64,000 nt of DNA from Neoechinorhynchus agilis (GCA_051530055.1 CM121342.1:2790001-2854000); one strand, 5' to 3'; counted from the stretch's first letter, positions 11,873 to 24,360 are shown. The notes: generated by a model from the sequence alone, not told the origin. Made by a program: numbers and translations.

Positions 11873-12409
11873 TTAATTGAACAAACTGAGTTTCGATTTT
11901 GCGTCATCAACTATAGCTGAACCTACACATGAACAAAATTCCTTAAAGCTGATTTTTCCGTCCATGTCCTTGTCCCAGTAGAGAATTGTCATCTCAACAA
12001 CATCAGAAAGTTGCCGATCGTTCATTTGCGTTCCCACAACTTTTCTTAAAACCTGATAAAGCTCATCTCGTGAAATATAACCGTCTCTATTTATGTCGTA
12101 AACGTTGAATAAAAACCTGAGCTTCATCTCACATTCTCCTTTGACTGTAAACGTTCCTACACCATTGATAAATTCGTCGAAATCGACTTCACCGTTTCTG
12201 TCTTCATCAAAAAGACTGATAACTCTATCGAGAAGACGATTTGAACGAAGTTCTGGAATTGTCATGAACTCTTCTCGACTTATTTGACCAGATCGATCGC
12301 GATCGATCCGTCTAAACTTACGGCGTAAAATGCGCAGCTCTTCAGGAGCGAATGCTGCTTTCATTGCTTTATTTCTTTGTGCTTCTTTTGATGAAAATCC
12401 ACAACCCAT
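11873..12409 (-). CDS. CNB: Calcineurin subunit B (regulatory EF-hand subunit)
   Basis: A single-exon frame of 178 codons that starts MGCGFSSKEAQRN, a good N-myristoylation signal (Gly2). Four EF-hands follow, with loops DRDRSGQISREE, DEDRNGEVDFDE, DINRDGYISRDE and DKDMDGKISFKE. The spacing, the linker FTVKGECEMKLRFLF and the end EFCSCVG match the calcineurin B family, whose usual length is about 170 residues. The protein would bind the catalytic A subunit and confer calcium control on this phosphatase. The C-terminal tail is divergent. The absence of introns in a gene-rich-in-introns genome may mean a retrocopy, but every EF-hand ligand position looks intact. It lies between two LINE copies. 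Confidence 0.93.
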   Translation of the reverse strand: MGCGFSSKEAQRNKAMKAAFAPEELRILRRKFRRIDRDRSGQISREEFMTIPELRSNRLLDRVISLFDEDRNGEVDFDEFINGVGTFTVKGECEMKLRFLFNVYDINRDGYISRDELYQVLRKVVGTQMNDRQLSDVVEMTILYWDKDMDGKISFKEFCSCVGSAIVDDAKSKLSLFN

Positions 12410-12644
12410 TCTTAAATGTTAAAGGTGGTGATAAGATTTCCATTTTAAACTTCAAGCAGGTTGCCAGGTTACTTTCTGCATTTTTTGTTCGCGTTAATCC
12501 ATTTCATTAATAAATCACCAGTAATTATCATGTCTAACATTGTTACAAATTTGTTCTCCAGCTTGAGCAAAGTATTGGTGATCATTAAAAAAATCAGCCA
12601 TTTTTCGGTCCATTAAGAGAAAAATCCAGCTTTTTAACAATTTT

Positions 12645-13071
12645 ATGTTGATTTTAGGTTCTCAGTCCGTCGCTTCAACTGAAAGCACGCATCCATTTTC
12701 CGAGTCTACACTTGGTTTCCTGACTTTTGCGGCACAACTTAAGGTCCGAACATACACGAATTCATCAAAATTATGTAGTAAGATTTTGGCAACAATGGAG
12801 CCAAATGTTGAGTCCAGCCTTGAAAACGAGCTTTCCACGACCAAAAAAGACATATCACGAAATGCGTTCATATCGCCTACAATCGACGCTACTGACGCAG
12901 ACACCTTGAACGATCCGCTTATCGTTCACTCTCAACCTGAGAAGACCAACGCTACCGAGCTCCAACGCGTCTCTACTCTTGTGTGTTCGGTTTGCGATAA
13001 GTCTTTTAAATTAACCAATCTGGGGGTTTTGTTTGCCAACGGTCCCTGAGATCGCCGCTGTAGCGGGTCTG
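12645..13071 (+). mobile_element. LINE copy 2, 5' part (upstream of the nested LTR element)
   Basis: An open frame ending in LVCSVCDKSFKLTNLGVL, the remnant of a C2H2-type finger of the kind that precedes the RT in RLE-class LINEs. The frame stops near the point where the Mag-like element is inserted, and the same LINE resumes at 17,448. The preceding serine/threonine-rich region is probably the LINE's N-terminal domain. The 5' boundary is not defined by sequence I can see. Confidence 0.6.
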
Positions 13072-13076
13072 GTTCT

Positions 13077-13196
13077 TGTGGTAAGTACGCTATTGATTGG
13101 GCTAGCGTAAATGGGCATAAAATAGTGTGTGTTGTACAAAAACAGTTTTTGTTGAAATAAACGGGTCCACTGTTTGGTTCATCCACCATGTCAACA
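13077..13196 (+). repeat. 5' LTR of the Mag-like element
   Basis: About 120 bp, TGTGG...GTCAACA, matching 17,322-17,442. An AATAAA-like polyadenylation word (GAAATAAACG) lies within it. The sequence immediately after it (TCTGGCGACGAGGA) occupies the primer-binding-site position. Confidence 0.93.
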
Positions 13197-16100
13197 TCTG
13201 GCGACGAGGACAAATGGAAGACATGGATGGAGGGTATCATGGGACAGCAAAAGGTGTTGATGGAAGAGATGTTCAAAATGGTGTCCAAGGCCCAGATTGA
13301 ACAGAAAAATGTGATACGGGGAGCACAGATAACCCCATTCCGCACTTTCGATGGAGTCGAGAACTGGGCCGAGTACGTAGAACAAGCCGAAGCCCCCATG
13401 GAAATCAATGGAATCAAGGAAAGCGGCGAAGAAAAGCGTAGATCCTGTCTATTGGCCTGGATGGGTCCAAAGATTTACACAGAGCTAAAGAAGATGGTAG
13501 CCGGCCGACCGTTCGACGAAGTCAGCTATGTAGATGTCAAGTCGCTGATTGACGCTCACGTAGCACAGCCAATGCACCAGATAACGGCGCGCTACCTCTT
13601 TAGTACATGCCGTAAAGCAGAAGGACAAACTCACGCCGAGTGGATTACAGCACTACGAGGAGCTGCACGAGGATGCGGTTTCTACAGCAAGGAAGTTAAG
13701 GATGAACGATCAGCGGTCGACGAAAGGATTAAGGATCATATAATCGTGGCGACACTTTCGAAAGCTTTAAGAAAAGCTGCGATGCAAGGCAAGGATTCAG
13801 CATCATTGGAGGAAGTCTTAAAGATTGCCGAAGCGATCGAGGTAGCAGAAAAGGCGAGCGAGCTGTTGTGTGATTCAAAAAGTAACGAGCGTTCGGATCA
13901 AAGAGGAGAGGTCGAGGTTGATCGAATAATAAGAAGTCAAAGGTTCACAAGAAAATCAGAGGATAAGCGAGTACAAGAACCGAAAGAGAAGTTCGGTAAT
14001 CGATGCGGAAAGTGCGGATTCGTTCATCGAGATAAATTTCAATGTCCGGCAAGTAGAGGAAAATGTTACAAGTGTGGTATTAGCGGACATTTTGCCCGAA
14101 TGTGTAGAAAAGCGTGGGTGAGACAAGTAGAAGCTGTAAAAGGAGTGGAGCCTAGAGAGGATGAGTGGGAATTTAAGAAAGATTATGGTTGTTATGGGCT
14201 AATCTGCACTGCAAATGACGAGGGTAATCGAGCAGAAATAGAGGCGAGGGTCGATGGATGTCAAGTGACAATGAATTTTGATACTGGCGCGGAAGTTAGT
14301 ATCATCGACGAGGATATGTGGAATAAGATCGGAAAGCCGAGTTTGAAAGCGACGAAGCGATTGAAGGCGTTTGGAGGATCCGAAATCGACTGTCTGGGCA
14401 AGTGCAAAGTTGGTAAAAGGAACGAAGGGATGTTTATGGGGGATTGACTGGATAAAGCTGTTTGATATGGAGTAACCCCCTTCAGTGATCGTCAGGGGAA
14501 TAAAGACCGTACAGGAGTCAGTGGATGATATGCTAAAACAGTTTAAAGTACTTTTCGAGGAGAAGTGTACCCCCATCAGGAATTTCAGAGTAACACTGCC
14601 GATTGCAGACGGTGCTCAGCCCACGTGGATACCAGCGAGGAGAGTGCCGTGGGCATTACAGGATGCGGTAGTTAAAGAAATGGAACGATTGACGAACAAG
14701 GGGGTATTGGAACGAGTGGAGACAGGCGACACAAATTTAGAATGGGGAACCCCTATGGTCATCACGAAGAAAAGTAATGGACAAATACGAATCTGTGCGG
14801 ATTTCAGAATCACCGTCAATAAAGCATTAAGGCAGGACAGCTATCATATGCCAACTTTCGACGACATGCTACAGAGATTGGGGAATGGCAAGAAGTACTC
14901 TACTATTGATTTATCGGATGCTTACTTGCAGTTAGAGGTGGCAGACGACCATAGGAAACTCCTAAATATATCGACTCCATGGGGATTGTTCCGGTACCGG
15001 AGGATGCCGTTCGGACCAGATATTCCAGAAATTTATAGACAATTTGTTGATAGATATCCCAAGTACCGGAGCTTATCTCGACGATATAATCATCTCCGGA
15101 AAGAATGACGCAGAACATCTCCAAAATTTAAAGGCGGTGCTCGAGCGACTGGAGGAGGCAGGGATTGGCATCAAGAGAGATAAATGTAGATTTATGGAAG
15201 CACAGGTGAGATATTTGGGGCACAGCTTAGAAGACGGGAAAATAAAACCGCAAGGAGAAAAGGTGACTGCGATAACGTCGGCGCGATACCCACGAAATAA
15301 AAAAGAGCTTAAGTCGTTCATCGGTATGGTCAACTATCTAGAACGCTTCATTCCCGAATTGCAATCTCACTGCAGGGGATTGTATGCGTTACTGAAACAA
15401 GGAGTTCCGTGGAAATGGGGAAAGTATGAGAAGGACATCTTCGATGGAGTAAAGCGAGCGGTCCAAAATCACAAGGTCTTAGTACCTTTCGATATCAAAA
15501 GAATGACTGTGCTGACATGCGACGCAAGCGAAGAAGGAATTGGTGCGGGATTGTTCCATAAGAAGGAAGATGGGAGCAAAGAACCGATCATGTTTGTATC
15601 CCGGGCACTTACCTCAGCGGAAAATAAATACGCGACTATAGAAAAGGAAGCTTTAGCAATCGTCAGCTCGATTAAGAGGTTCCACCAATTCTTATATGGA
15701 CATCGATTCATCTTAGAGACCGATCACAAACCCCTGAAGCATATTTTTGGAATGCGGAGAGATTTGTCCAAGATGACGAATAATCGACTGGTACGCTGGG
15801 GCCTGTTCTTGAATCAATACGACTTTGAGATCGAATATGTTCAAGGGGCCGATAACAAATGTGCTGATTTTTTGTCGAGATTTCCGGTAGACCCTCCAAA
15901 GCAGAAATACTCAGAAGAGGAGACAATAACGCTACGAATGGTGCAAGAGGAGAAGGTGGAGGCTTGCGGTTTAACGAAGTCAAGATTGAAAGCGGAATCG
16001 ATTAAAGATCGTCAACTGGCAAGGATTGGATGATATTTTTGCAGCTCGGATGGCCGAAAACGATGCTTGATACGGACAGGCAGTTCGCGGCCCGAGCAGA

Positions 16101-17321
16101 TGAGTTATCCTGCGAAAACGGCATTGTCATGCACTTACAAAGAATTGTCATCCCATTTTCTCTGAGAAAGGAAGTGTTAGATATGTTACATCGTGGTCAT
16201 CCAGGAATTGAAGGCACAAAAGCTTTATGCCGATATTACGCATGGTGGCCCGGTATAGAGGATGACATACGGCGGAAGGTAGAAGGTTGCGAAAGGTGCC
16301 AAATAGCCCGACCAAATATTCAACAACTGCCGCTTATACCTTGGGACTATCCGGCGGAAGTGTGGGAGCGCGTGTACATCGATTTGGCGGGACCGACAAA
16401 CTCCAAGATGTATTTGGCGATCGTAGATGCAAGGAGTAAGTGGCCCGAGGTTTGGTTCTTCAATACATGCAAAATAACATCCGAAATGGTGATCGATCGG
16501 ATGAGGGAAACATATGCTCGATTCGGGACTCCAAAGAAAATTGTGAACGATAACGGGCCTCAATTTATGTCGCAAAGGTTCAAGGCGTTTTGTGAAGAAA
16601 ATGGGATCGAGATCATAAAGGCGAGTCCTTACCACCCACAAACGAATGGGTTGGTAGAACGATTTATAGGAACCCTTAAACTACGCGGAATGGCAGGGGA
16701 AGGAATGGATACTCGAAGGGCACTTACGGAATTTCTACAAACATACAGAAACACGCCTCATGCAATCACAGGGAAAGCTCCAGCAGAAATGATGTTAGGG
16801 AGGAGGATGAATACAGTGTTCGACAATATCAGACCAAATACAGAGGAAACAGTGCGAGACAGGACCGCGCGAAGACAGAGACCGGATGGGCGTTATCGCG
16901 AGTTTGGGGAAGGCAATGAAGTGTGGTAGAAAGAAGGAAGAGCTGGGAAATGGCAAAAGGGAGTCGTGGAGCAACGATCAGGACCGGTGTCCTACTGAAT
17001 CGTGGATAAAAACGGAACGCGAAATAGGGCGCACGGGGATTTCGTGAGGAAAAGAAGGCTACGAAGAATGTGAACAAGAAAAGGATAATGTAAGCATAAA
17101 GGTTGAAGAGGAAGAACTTCAAAGGAAGGTAGAGTTTGATGCGGAAGATGGAGGTGAAGTCACGAAATCGGGGCAGGCCGAGATGCAACCGAAGTTAAAG
17201 AAAAACGAAGACCGAGAGCACGCAACACCTTTCTTAAGGAGAAGTCAACGTCATCGGAGGCCTCCTATACGGCCGTACGACGAATACCGCAAAATAGGTT
17301 AGGAATTCGCGGGGGAGGAAA

Positions 17322-17442
17322 TGTGGTAAGTACGCTATTGATTGGGCTAGCGTAAATGGGCATAAAATAGTGTGTGTTGTACACATAAACAGTTTTGTTG
17401 AAATAAAGAGGTCCGCTGTTTGGTTCATCCACCGTGTCAACA
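17322..17442 (+). repeat. 3' LTR of the Mag-like element
   Basis: About 121 bp, matching the 5' LTR with a few substitutions and a small indel in the ACACATAAAC region. It is followed directly by the target duplication GTTCT. Confidence 0.93.
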
Positions 17443-17447
17443 GTTCT

Positions 17448-20094
17448 CTATAACAATTAACCGAACCTTTTGTGCCTGAGACCCCTCAGCTCACCACTAA
17501 CTTTATTTCGATACCTGATATCGTGCGGTTTCTGCCCAGGAACGTCCTGAAACGGATCCCTAAATGCGCGCGATATCTGATCGCCAAAGCATTTACGGGA
17601 TTGTTCAACGATTGCCTTCAAACGAACTGTGCGCCTTCATGGACACGGCTCTTCGCTTTCCCGCGCTTAGTCCTCTGCACCAGCGGTGATTCTGGGGTGT
17701 CTTTGACATCAAGAGGTTCGTAAGGGACGCACGAAGAGTTCGCTGCTGTTTTTCAAAGCGATCACTGACTGAACGTGTCTCTTCGAAGCTTGCGGACGGA
17801 GATGTTCGGGTGGCTGTACGGTTATTGCCATCCTCTGGCAGTTTTGCAGAAGGAGACGACGAGACACTACAAATACTCCGGTCCAAACGCCCATGCAGTA
17901 GTGGCAGTTTTGAGATTCCACCTCCTCCCGTACAAAAAAAGCCATCTCATCTTTTGCAAATGGTTCGGGTCACGGGCTTGACGGGCTAAGATCTCAACAC
18001 CTAAAGGACATGATGTCCTTTTCAACTGGTGAAGCAGCTCTCTCTAGGAAGTGCGCTTTCTCGAATAGTCGACCGCCTGACTGGAGTGGACCTGAACCCC
18101 GTTGCAAAGGACCTATTTTTCGGAGCCTCATTGTGTGCGCTCACAAAAAAAGAAGGTGGGATCCGTCCCATCGCCGTACCTTCGACGATACGCCGACTCG
18201 CAGGAAAAATTCTCTGCAAACGTATTACAGAGAAAACCGGACAGCAACTTCGTCCAGTCAAACTGGGCTGCTGCACATCCTGCGGGGCGGAAGCTATGGT
18301 CCACTCGCTCCGAAACTTTGCTACGAGAAGCTCAGAGCCGTGCGCGATTCTTAAGTGTTATTTTCGGAACGCCTTTAACTCTCTCAATAGAGAAACGATG
18401 TTCCGTGCAATTAGGGATTATGCCCCAGAAGCCTTCAAGTATTTTCTCAATGCCAAAGGGACGGCGACTCCTTTGCTTTTCAAAGGCCACCTCATTTGGT
18501 CCGAAATAGGAGTGCAGCAAGGAGATCCCCTCGGTCCAATCGTATTCTCACTAACAGTAAATCCAATAGCGCATTCTCTCCATTCCAGTTTCAACGCTTG
18601 GTACCTGGATGACGCTACGCTCGGAGGTGATCCCTCCGTTCTACTGCGCGATTTGGAGACGCTGATTACTGAGACCTCGAGAATGGGCATTGAGCTCAAT
18701 GTTGGAAAGTGTGAGGTCCTAGTATTAAATATCGAAGACGCCGCCAAAGTCAAATAACTAATGGCTGGTTTCGAGACCGTAGCTCCAGGTCTGAAACTCG
18801 TGACTCGGGAGCAACTCAGCCTCCTGGGTATTTGCGTATTTGATTCAAATGTGGAAGATGGGATCGGCCGTATCATACCGAAACTTTCATTGCTGTATGA
18901 TAGGGTGAGCGCTCTTTCGGCTCATGAAGCCTTGTTTCTCATAAAGAACGCGCTCTTTATGCCGAAATTGTTATACAAGGTTCGCACAGCAACATTTTTC
19001 AAACATAAGGAAGGATTGGCTAAGCTCGACGACAAGGTGAGGGCTTGTCTCGAGCGTATTTTAAATGTCCAGCTCTCAGATGAGGCGTGGCGACAAGCTT
19101 CATTGCTTGTGTCATCTGGGGGATTGGGCATTCGGGCGCTAGTAGAATTTGGCTTGCCAGCCTTTCTTGGATCGTATGAAGGGAGTCAACCGATAGCGAA
19201 GATAATTCCGGGGGAAAAGTTTTGTCTTGACCAAGACTTTGTGGTGGCGGTTGAGGAATGGCGCCAGCAGATAGGCGCTAACCATGTTCCCGTGAATGGC
19301 ATCAGACAGTCGATCTGGGGCAGGCCTCTCGTCGCGAGAGCTCACAGCTCTCTACTTTCAGGTTCTCGCGATGGGGTCGTCCGAGCTAGATTGTTGGCAG
19401 TTTCGACACGAGAATCTGGGGCGTGGTTGGAGGCTGTTCCTCTGGCATCTGTGAGAACTCTTCTCACGGACGAGGTAACGAGGATCGCAGTGTCCTTAAG
19501 ACTTGGTCTCTCGATATGCACACGACATCGCTGTCGATGTGGGTCTTTGGTTGGTGCTTTCGGGCGACACGGCCCCGTTTGCCGAAAGTCAGGAGAAAGG
19601 TTCTAATGCCATTCTGAGATCAAAAGCGTAATTTCTCGGGCGTTGAGAACGGCGAACTTCCCCAACATCTTTGAACCCGCCCATCTTTGTTGACTAGACG
19701 GTCGTCGACCAGACGGAATTTCGGTCTTTCCGTGGCGGGAGGGCAAATGCCTTCTCTGGGAGGCAACGATTGTGGACACTTTCGCAGTAAGCAACATTCC
19801 CTACTCTCGAAAAAGCTGGAGATACAGCCTAACCAGGAGCCCACTATTTTGTCCCCTTCGGAGTAGAGACGTATGGATCGCTTGGCAGCTCGGCACTCAC
19901 TCTGCTCCAAGATCTCTCGAAGAAATTGAGAGAAACGACCGGCGACGCACGAGCAGGTGTATTCCTTCGACAAAATATCTCGCTGGCAGCACAACGAGGC
20001 AATGCTGCAAGCGCGATAGCGACGGTCGAGGAAGGAGAGAAGCTAAGATTTTGCGGACGGTGGTGATTGCGCGTTTTGTACTTTATTAAGTTCT
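17448..20094 (+). mobile_element. LINE copy 2, RT and RLE endonuclease part
   Basis: Continuation of the LINE interrupted at 13,071. The RT spans about 18,029-18,757, with the catalytic WYLDDATLGGDPS near 18,600, and continues into 18,761-19,606. The cysteine/histidine knuckle (RHRCRCG...FGRHGPVCRKS) is near 19,525-19,600, and the endonuclease block with the RRPDG-type word is near 19,705. The frame is broken between 17,720 and 18,030, by a stop at 18,755, and again after 19,606. The 3' end is shared with the other copies up to TACTTTATTAAGTT near 20,094, where flanking sequence diverges, which fixes the family's 3' terminus. A near-identical partial copy lies inverted at 60.9-62.0 kb. Confidence 0.9.
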
Positions 20095-20600
20095 ACAAAT
20101 AAAAGTTTAATATATGAAAATGTTCTTAATCTTTTTAAAGGTAAAATCCCACCTTCAATGAAATCCCAATTGAATTCTAAGTTTCATTATTGAAAAAAGA
20201 AGAGGAACCATGAACCTTCCAATCAATGGGTGCCTCGTGTAAAACCTTCCCCACCGATTATTTTTCATTTTTCAATGTGCCCTCTGAGATGCAATCGCAT
20301 CTTCGGTCGTCATTGGGCTTTGGTTGCGCGCCAATACTTACTGCTTGTAAGTTTTTAAATATGTGAGTTCGTCTACCTTTTTACAAAAAATCGTGTTGTG
20401 ACCTCGTTCTTTTACGAGAAAACGAAACTTCCTAGGTAAATACGTCACCGAATTAATGTCATTTTTTCCAAGATTTTGGTGAAGTAGCTTAAAGTTTTAT
20501 TTCTAATTTCGACCGACCGAATTCGTCCTAAGTTTTGAAGTGTTTACTATCGCCTAAATGCTGCTCGCCGTAAAAAAACGATGAATGTGGACTTAAGCTT
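19039..20600 (+). repeat. Arm 1 of a nearly identical 1,562-bp inverted duplication
   Basis: This segment contains the last 1.05 kb of LINE copy 2 plus about 510 bp of downstream non-LINE sequence. It recurs in reverse orientation at 60,454-62,015 with the same length and only scattered single-base differences. The inner end of both arms is the hexamer AAGCTT. Confidence 0.9.
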
Positions 20601-20739
20601 CAACATTCTTTTATTAACTCTTGTTGAGCGGTTCAAACCCCGAGAAGTGTTCATGTTATTTAATATTTCGTAGACAAAATCCTCCTCTTCAGATATATAC
20701 AAAAACTGCTTATTTTAGTGGTTACCTTAGGCTTAGGAA

Positions 20740-20845
20740 CGTGGGTTTGCGTACATCCTTAGTAGTTCATCGAACATTTTTATACCTTTTCTGAGCACTT
20801 TGCGTTTTCTGAACAAAACATTATTGAGTATAACAAATTCATCAT
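20740..20845 (+). repeat. Repeat related to sequence after the 23.0-kb fossil LTR
   Basis: The words GCGTACATCCTTAGTAGTTCA and GAGCACTTTGCGTTTTCTG (20,750-20,840) recur at 23,045-23,165 and inverted at about 29,880-29,995. This links the region to the repeated block described at 22.1-23.7 kb. Function unknown. Confidence 0.7.
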
Positions 20846-20940
20846 TTAAATTTTTTTAATGTAAATGTGTTTAGAAAGCGTCAAGTGGGTGTACTTTTTG
20901 TCGTGATTATAATTTTTTATATTTTTCAATTAGAATTTAT

Positions 20941-21093
20941 TACGACGCACGAGCAGGTGTATTCCTGCGGCAAAATATCTCGTTAGCAGTACAACGAGGC
21001 AATGCTGCAAGCGCGATAGCGACAGCTGAGGAAGGAGAAAAGCTCCAATTTCGCGGACGGTGGTGATTGCGCGTTTTGTACTTTATTAAGTTT
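20941..21093 (+). mobile_element. LINE 3'-end fragment, copy 3
   Basis: About 150 bp matching the last part of the RLE LINE, ending GTACTTTATTAAGTT. It is joined directly to repeat R1 (21,094-21,370). The same LINE-end/R1 junction occurs at 29,141-29,575, so the two junctions descend from one event followed by duplication. Confidence 0.85.
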
Positions 21094-21370
21094 ATGATCA
21101 AAAAGTTTTTTGATTAAACAGAAATTCGGAATGGTTTCTAGAATCTAATAACCAAGAAATAAGCGTTTATTTTTTGGCTTTAAATATTTTTTTGTCAGTT
21201 TAAGAGACAATTGTTTTAAAGTCCGCTTGTTTTTATCCGCATCCAATAGATTTGCACGATTGGAATCCGATCAACTTTAAACAACTGGCCTAGAACTGAT
21301 ATGGACAAGAGAATCCAAACGTTTAATCAAAACAAAGCATTGCGATAGCTGTAATCGGTGTTGACGCAAA
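21094..21370 (+). repeat. Repeat R1, copy A
   Basis: About 275 bp found three times: here, at 29,291-29,570 (same orientation) and at 23,462-23,723 (inverted). It contains a 26-bp palindrome (CC(A)6TAA arms) and a stretch of unique-looking sequence ending at TCGGTGTTGACGCAAAG. No coding potential. Confidence 0.85.
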
Positions 21371-21829
21371 GTGTAAACTGAATCTCAGAACATTGTGAAC
21401 TTAGCAATCTCCAAAGTGTGAATTTTAGACCTTGATAAATGCGATCAAAGTTGCGCCTCTGAAATCAATCGGATTTAATAAATTTCCTTTCAATTTCCCC
21501 ACCATAAACAAGTCCGTAATCATCGATTATTTCCCAAACAACCGTGATCAAGAACGTGTGGCTTTCTTCCAAGTGTTTTAACCAACTTTCCGGGTCTGGG
21601 CTGTGCGGGCAGTTCCCACCTGACCGAACCGCATTTAATAATAACACGTTTTAATGCTATCGTCGAGGCGGCAAAGCACTGGAAATACTACCTAGCTATT
21701 CGCTCATCTACAATTAACACCGACCAGAGGTCTGTCTCTTTCATGATGGATCAATATCATGCAAAAAAATCAGGAATGAGAGGATTCTGCGATTGAAACT
21801 AGAGTTATCCAATTACTCATATATTCTCA

Positions 21830-23040
21830 GGTATAGTCGGACGGGAGAACTTGGCCGCTGACGTTCTGTCCCGTGACTCTTGTGTTCGGTCGAGAACAAA
21901 TCTGAACTTACTCATCTACTTAAGTTGCATCGAAGACTTGGCCACCCTGGAATCACACGAATGCAACATTATGTCAAACAGAACAATATTCCTTACTCCA
22001 TAGAAGACATTCGGAAGCTCAGTGCTGCTTGCGTTGTCTGCTGTCAGATCAAGCCTCGGTTTTTTAAACCACAAGGGATGTATCTGATAAAGGCGACCCG
22101 ACCTCTTGAAAGAATATCAATGGATTTCAAGGGAGCAGTGGATGAGTACTCCAGATTTCCAATGGCGTTTGCCTATCGCGGCTGTTCAGCTAATACGGTA
22201 AAAGTTTGTCTTTCCAGGATATTCTCGATTTTCGGATGCCCTGAATATATCCATTCTGATCTAGGGTCGTCCTTAACATGTCTGCGCGAATGGCTGAATG
22301 CTCGGCAAATTGGTTTGAGTCATACAACCGCCTACCACCCTCAAGGTTACGGACAATGTGAGCGTCTAAATTGAGTCATTTGGAAAGCGATAGAATTGGT
22401 GCTTTCCGATAGAAATATTCCTTTGTCCGAGGTGCTTCACGAAGCGCTGGGAAAAATACGGATGTTACTCTGTACTATCACAGGAGCGACACCGCATAAA
22501 CGGATGTTCAGCTTCCCAAGAAGAAGTGAGCTAATCTCCCCCATTCCTTACTGGATATCTTCAAATAAAACGGTGCTCTTACGGAACATGATTTCAAGGA
22601 CCAAATTCGACGATAGAGTAAGTGAAGTCGTGTTGGTCAGTGGCAACGAGAAAACTGCACTGATCGAACACCCTGATGGCTGGCGAGATTTGGTTTCGAC
22701 GCAAAGACTAGCTACTCCAAGTGAAGATCTGACCGTCATAAAAAGCAGCGAAGACGATTTGCCGTCCGCAGTAAATTCGGGAGATGTTCCGGTGAATGAA
22801 AACATTAATGTCCAACACCCAGAGATGGCTCAAAATATGCCACAGAACATGGACTGGAAGTTAGGAGGTCCTGTCGGATCCCCAGCAAACTAAGAGCGAA
22901 GGGGGAAGATTGTGATATTGATTAATTGATACTGTTGGTGCCGTCGTCCCCGCGTCATCACCGCGCTTTTGCTACCGTATAGCACGCGCCCCGGTGGTGT
23001 TTGGTGTGTGTTTTTGTGCAATAAAGCCCCTGTTTTGGTC
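21830..23040 (+). mobile_element. Ty3/Gypsy fossil (integrase, 3' LTR), copy 1
   Basis: The 3' part of a Gypsy pol gene in the style of the CsRn1/Kabuki group. It shows an RNase H tail word (ENLAADVLSRDS), the HHCC region of integrase (HRRLGHPG...CVVCCQIK) and the catalytic core (ISMDFKGAV, YHPQGYGQCERLN), followed by a C-terminal region to about 22,893. The presumed 3' LTR starts near TGTGATATTGATTAATTG (22,911) and includes GCAATAAAGCCCC. It is broken, with only a few breaks visible in the retained part; the 5' two-thirds of the element is missing. Confidence 0.8.
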
Positions 23041-23723
23041 ATACATTACGTACATCCTTAGTAGTTCAGTTGTATGAGGCGTGAGTTTTAATAATAATAG
23101 TAGTTCATTGGGCATTTTTCTGAGCACTTTGCGTTTTCTGAACAAAACATTATTGAATGTGACGGATTCATATCTTCGACTTTATGATGGTAATAATCAA
23201 CATTCAGCCTTAGTCATCAATTTATGATCGTAGTTTTATTTTACATTGCCAGATCAATAACAAAAACTACCGACCCTGCAATTCCGTTTCCGACGCAAAT
23301 TTTCGACAACGAATGCCTTTTCATTTTTTTCGGCGCGCTCTTCTGCCCCAACTGGAACCCCAAAGACTCCAAGCCTGTTGCTGTTTCAGTTTAAACCGGT
23401 GCCAGATCCACTGGCTTCTACTCGCGCTTCATTGAGTTTCTTCACTTTAACATTCAGAGCACTGGGCAGAAATCGCTTTGCGTCAACACCGATTACAGCT
23501 ATCGCAATGCTTTGTTTTGATTAAACATTTGGATTCTCTTGTCCATATTGGTTCTAGGCCAGCTGTTTAAAGTTGATCGGATTCCAATCGTGCAAATCTA
23601 TTGGATGCGGATAAAAACAAGCGGACTTTAAAACAATTGTCTCTTAAACTTACAAAAAAATTTTAAGCCAAAAAATAAACGCTTATTTTTTGGTTATTAG
23701 ATTCTAAAAACCATTCCGAATTA
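22107..23723 (+). repeat. Arm 1 of a 1.6-kb inverted duplication
   Basis: It includes the integrase end and LTR of the fossil, about 420 bp of following sequence, and R1 in reverse orientation. It matches 29,322-30,937 on the opposite strand with a small percentage of differences. The arms are separated by about 5.6 kb containing the PYM-like gene. Confidence 0.85.
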
Positions 23724-24164
23724 CGACCAACAATAGGTTTAGAAAATAAAAAAAGGATAATACGTCCAAAATTCATATTTTCGAGAAGAAAGCAAGCGTT
23801 GAAAGTTTGAAAAGTTTACTAACAGTTAATTTTCGACAACGGTGGAAAGTCCGATAACGGCAAAAACCCATTGTATTTAAGAGGACCTTGATTAAAATTG
23901 AATGATATTAAACAAGTACGATTCATCACTGGGGAAATTTATACATTTAAATATAACACCGCTTTTAGTCGACCCATATTATTTCTTTAAAAAATACGGT
24001 CGATTGATTTGTGAAGAATTTTCTATAAAGTAAAAAAATGACCAAAGTCCTTTTCTTAGCAAGCGACGATAATGTGATCCTCCACTGATCGATCTTACTT
24101 TGAATCAAAATTCATTCGCGACTATGAAACTTTCAATAAAAAATAGATTTATTAGTCTTTTTTT

Positions 24165-24360
24165 GCCGTAACATCAGCCAAATAATAAAATAAACGTAAT
24201 GATTGCTTTAAACTGTACTGCTGAACATCTCCATTGACGATAAAATAATTAGCAGCACGCAAGTTTCTTGATTATACAAATAGAAATGTAGATAAAAGCG
24301 AAGCAAACCGCTCGTGCGCTCATTGGTTGATTTTATCAGCTTTTCAATAACGAAATGCAA
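24165..24360 (+). promoter_or_regulatory. Probable promoter region of the PYM-like gene, present in three copies
   Basis: Upstream of the gene at 25,077 lies an inverted CCAAT box (CATTGG, 24,321-24,326), then a TATA-like AGATAAAAAC at 24,405, and a donor (GAAAACGTAAGT, intron start 24,607) whose acceptor TTTTTAG ends at 25,075, just before the ATG. The block 24,220-24,355 is repeated almost exactly at 28,503-28,645, and inverted at about 31,315-31,480. It is therefore either a duplicated promoter or part of a mobile element that supplies the promoter. Confidence 0.5.

Larger units (their letters stand above)
13077..17442 (+). mobile_element. Mag-like Ty3/Gypsy LTR retrotransposon, both LTRs present
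   Basis: A fossil with recognisable ends. The 5' LTR is 13,077-13,196 and the 3' LTR is 17,322-17,442, both starting TGTGGTAAGTACGC and ending GTCAACA, about 120 bp with a handful of differences between them. A purine tract (GCGGGGGAGGAA) precedes the 3' LTR. The host sequence GTTCT is duplicated at 13,072-13,076 and 17,443-17,447. Internal parts in order are gag with two zinc knuckles (about 14,000-14,110), protease (FDTGAEVSIID, about 14,278), RT (YLDDIIISG), RNase H (LTCDASEEGIGAG), and integrase with an HHCC domain and a DD35E core (DNGPQF, NGLVERF). The gag ATG (13,188) overlaps the end of the 5' LTR. The coding region is broken in a few places. The LTR differences indicate a moderate age, younger than the LINE it sits in. 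Confidence 0.95.

Noticed and set aside
13188-14447. The gag-like frame with zinc knuckles as a host RNA-binding gene
   Set aside because: It lies inside paired LTRs with a target duplication and is followed by pol domains in standard order.
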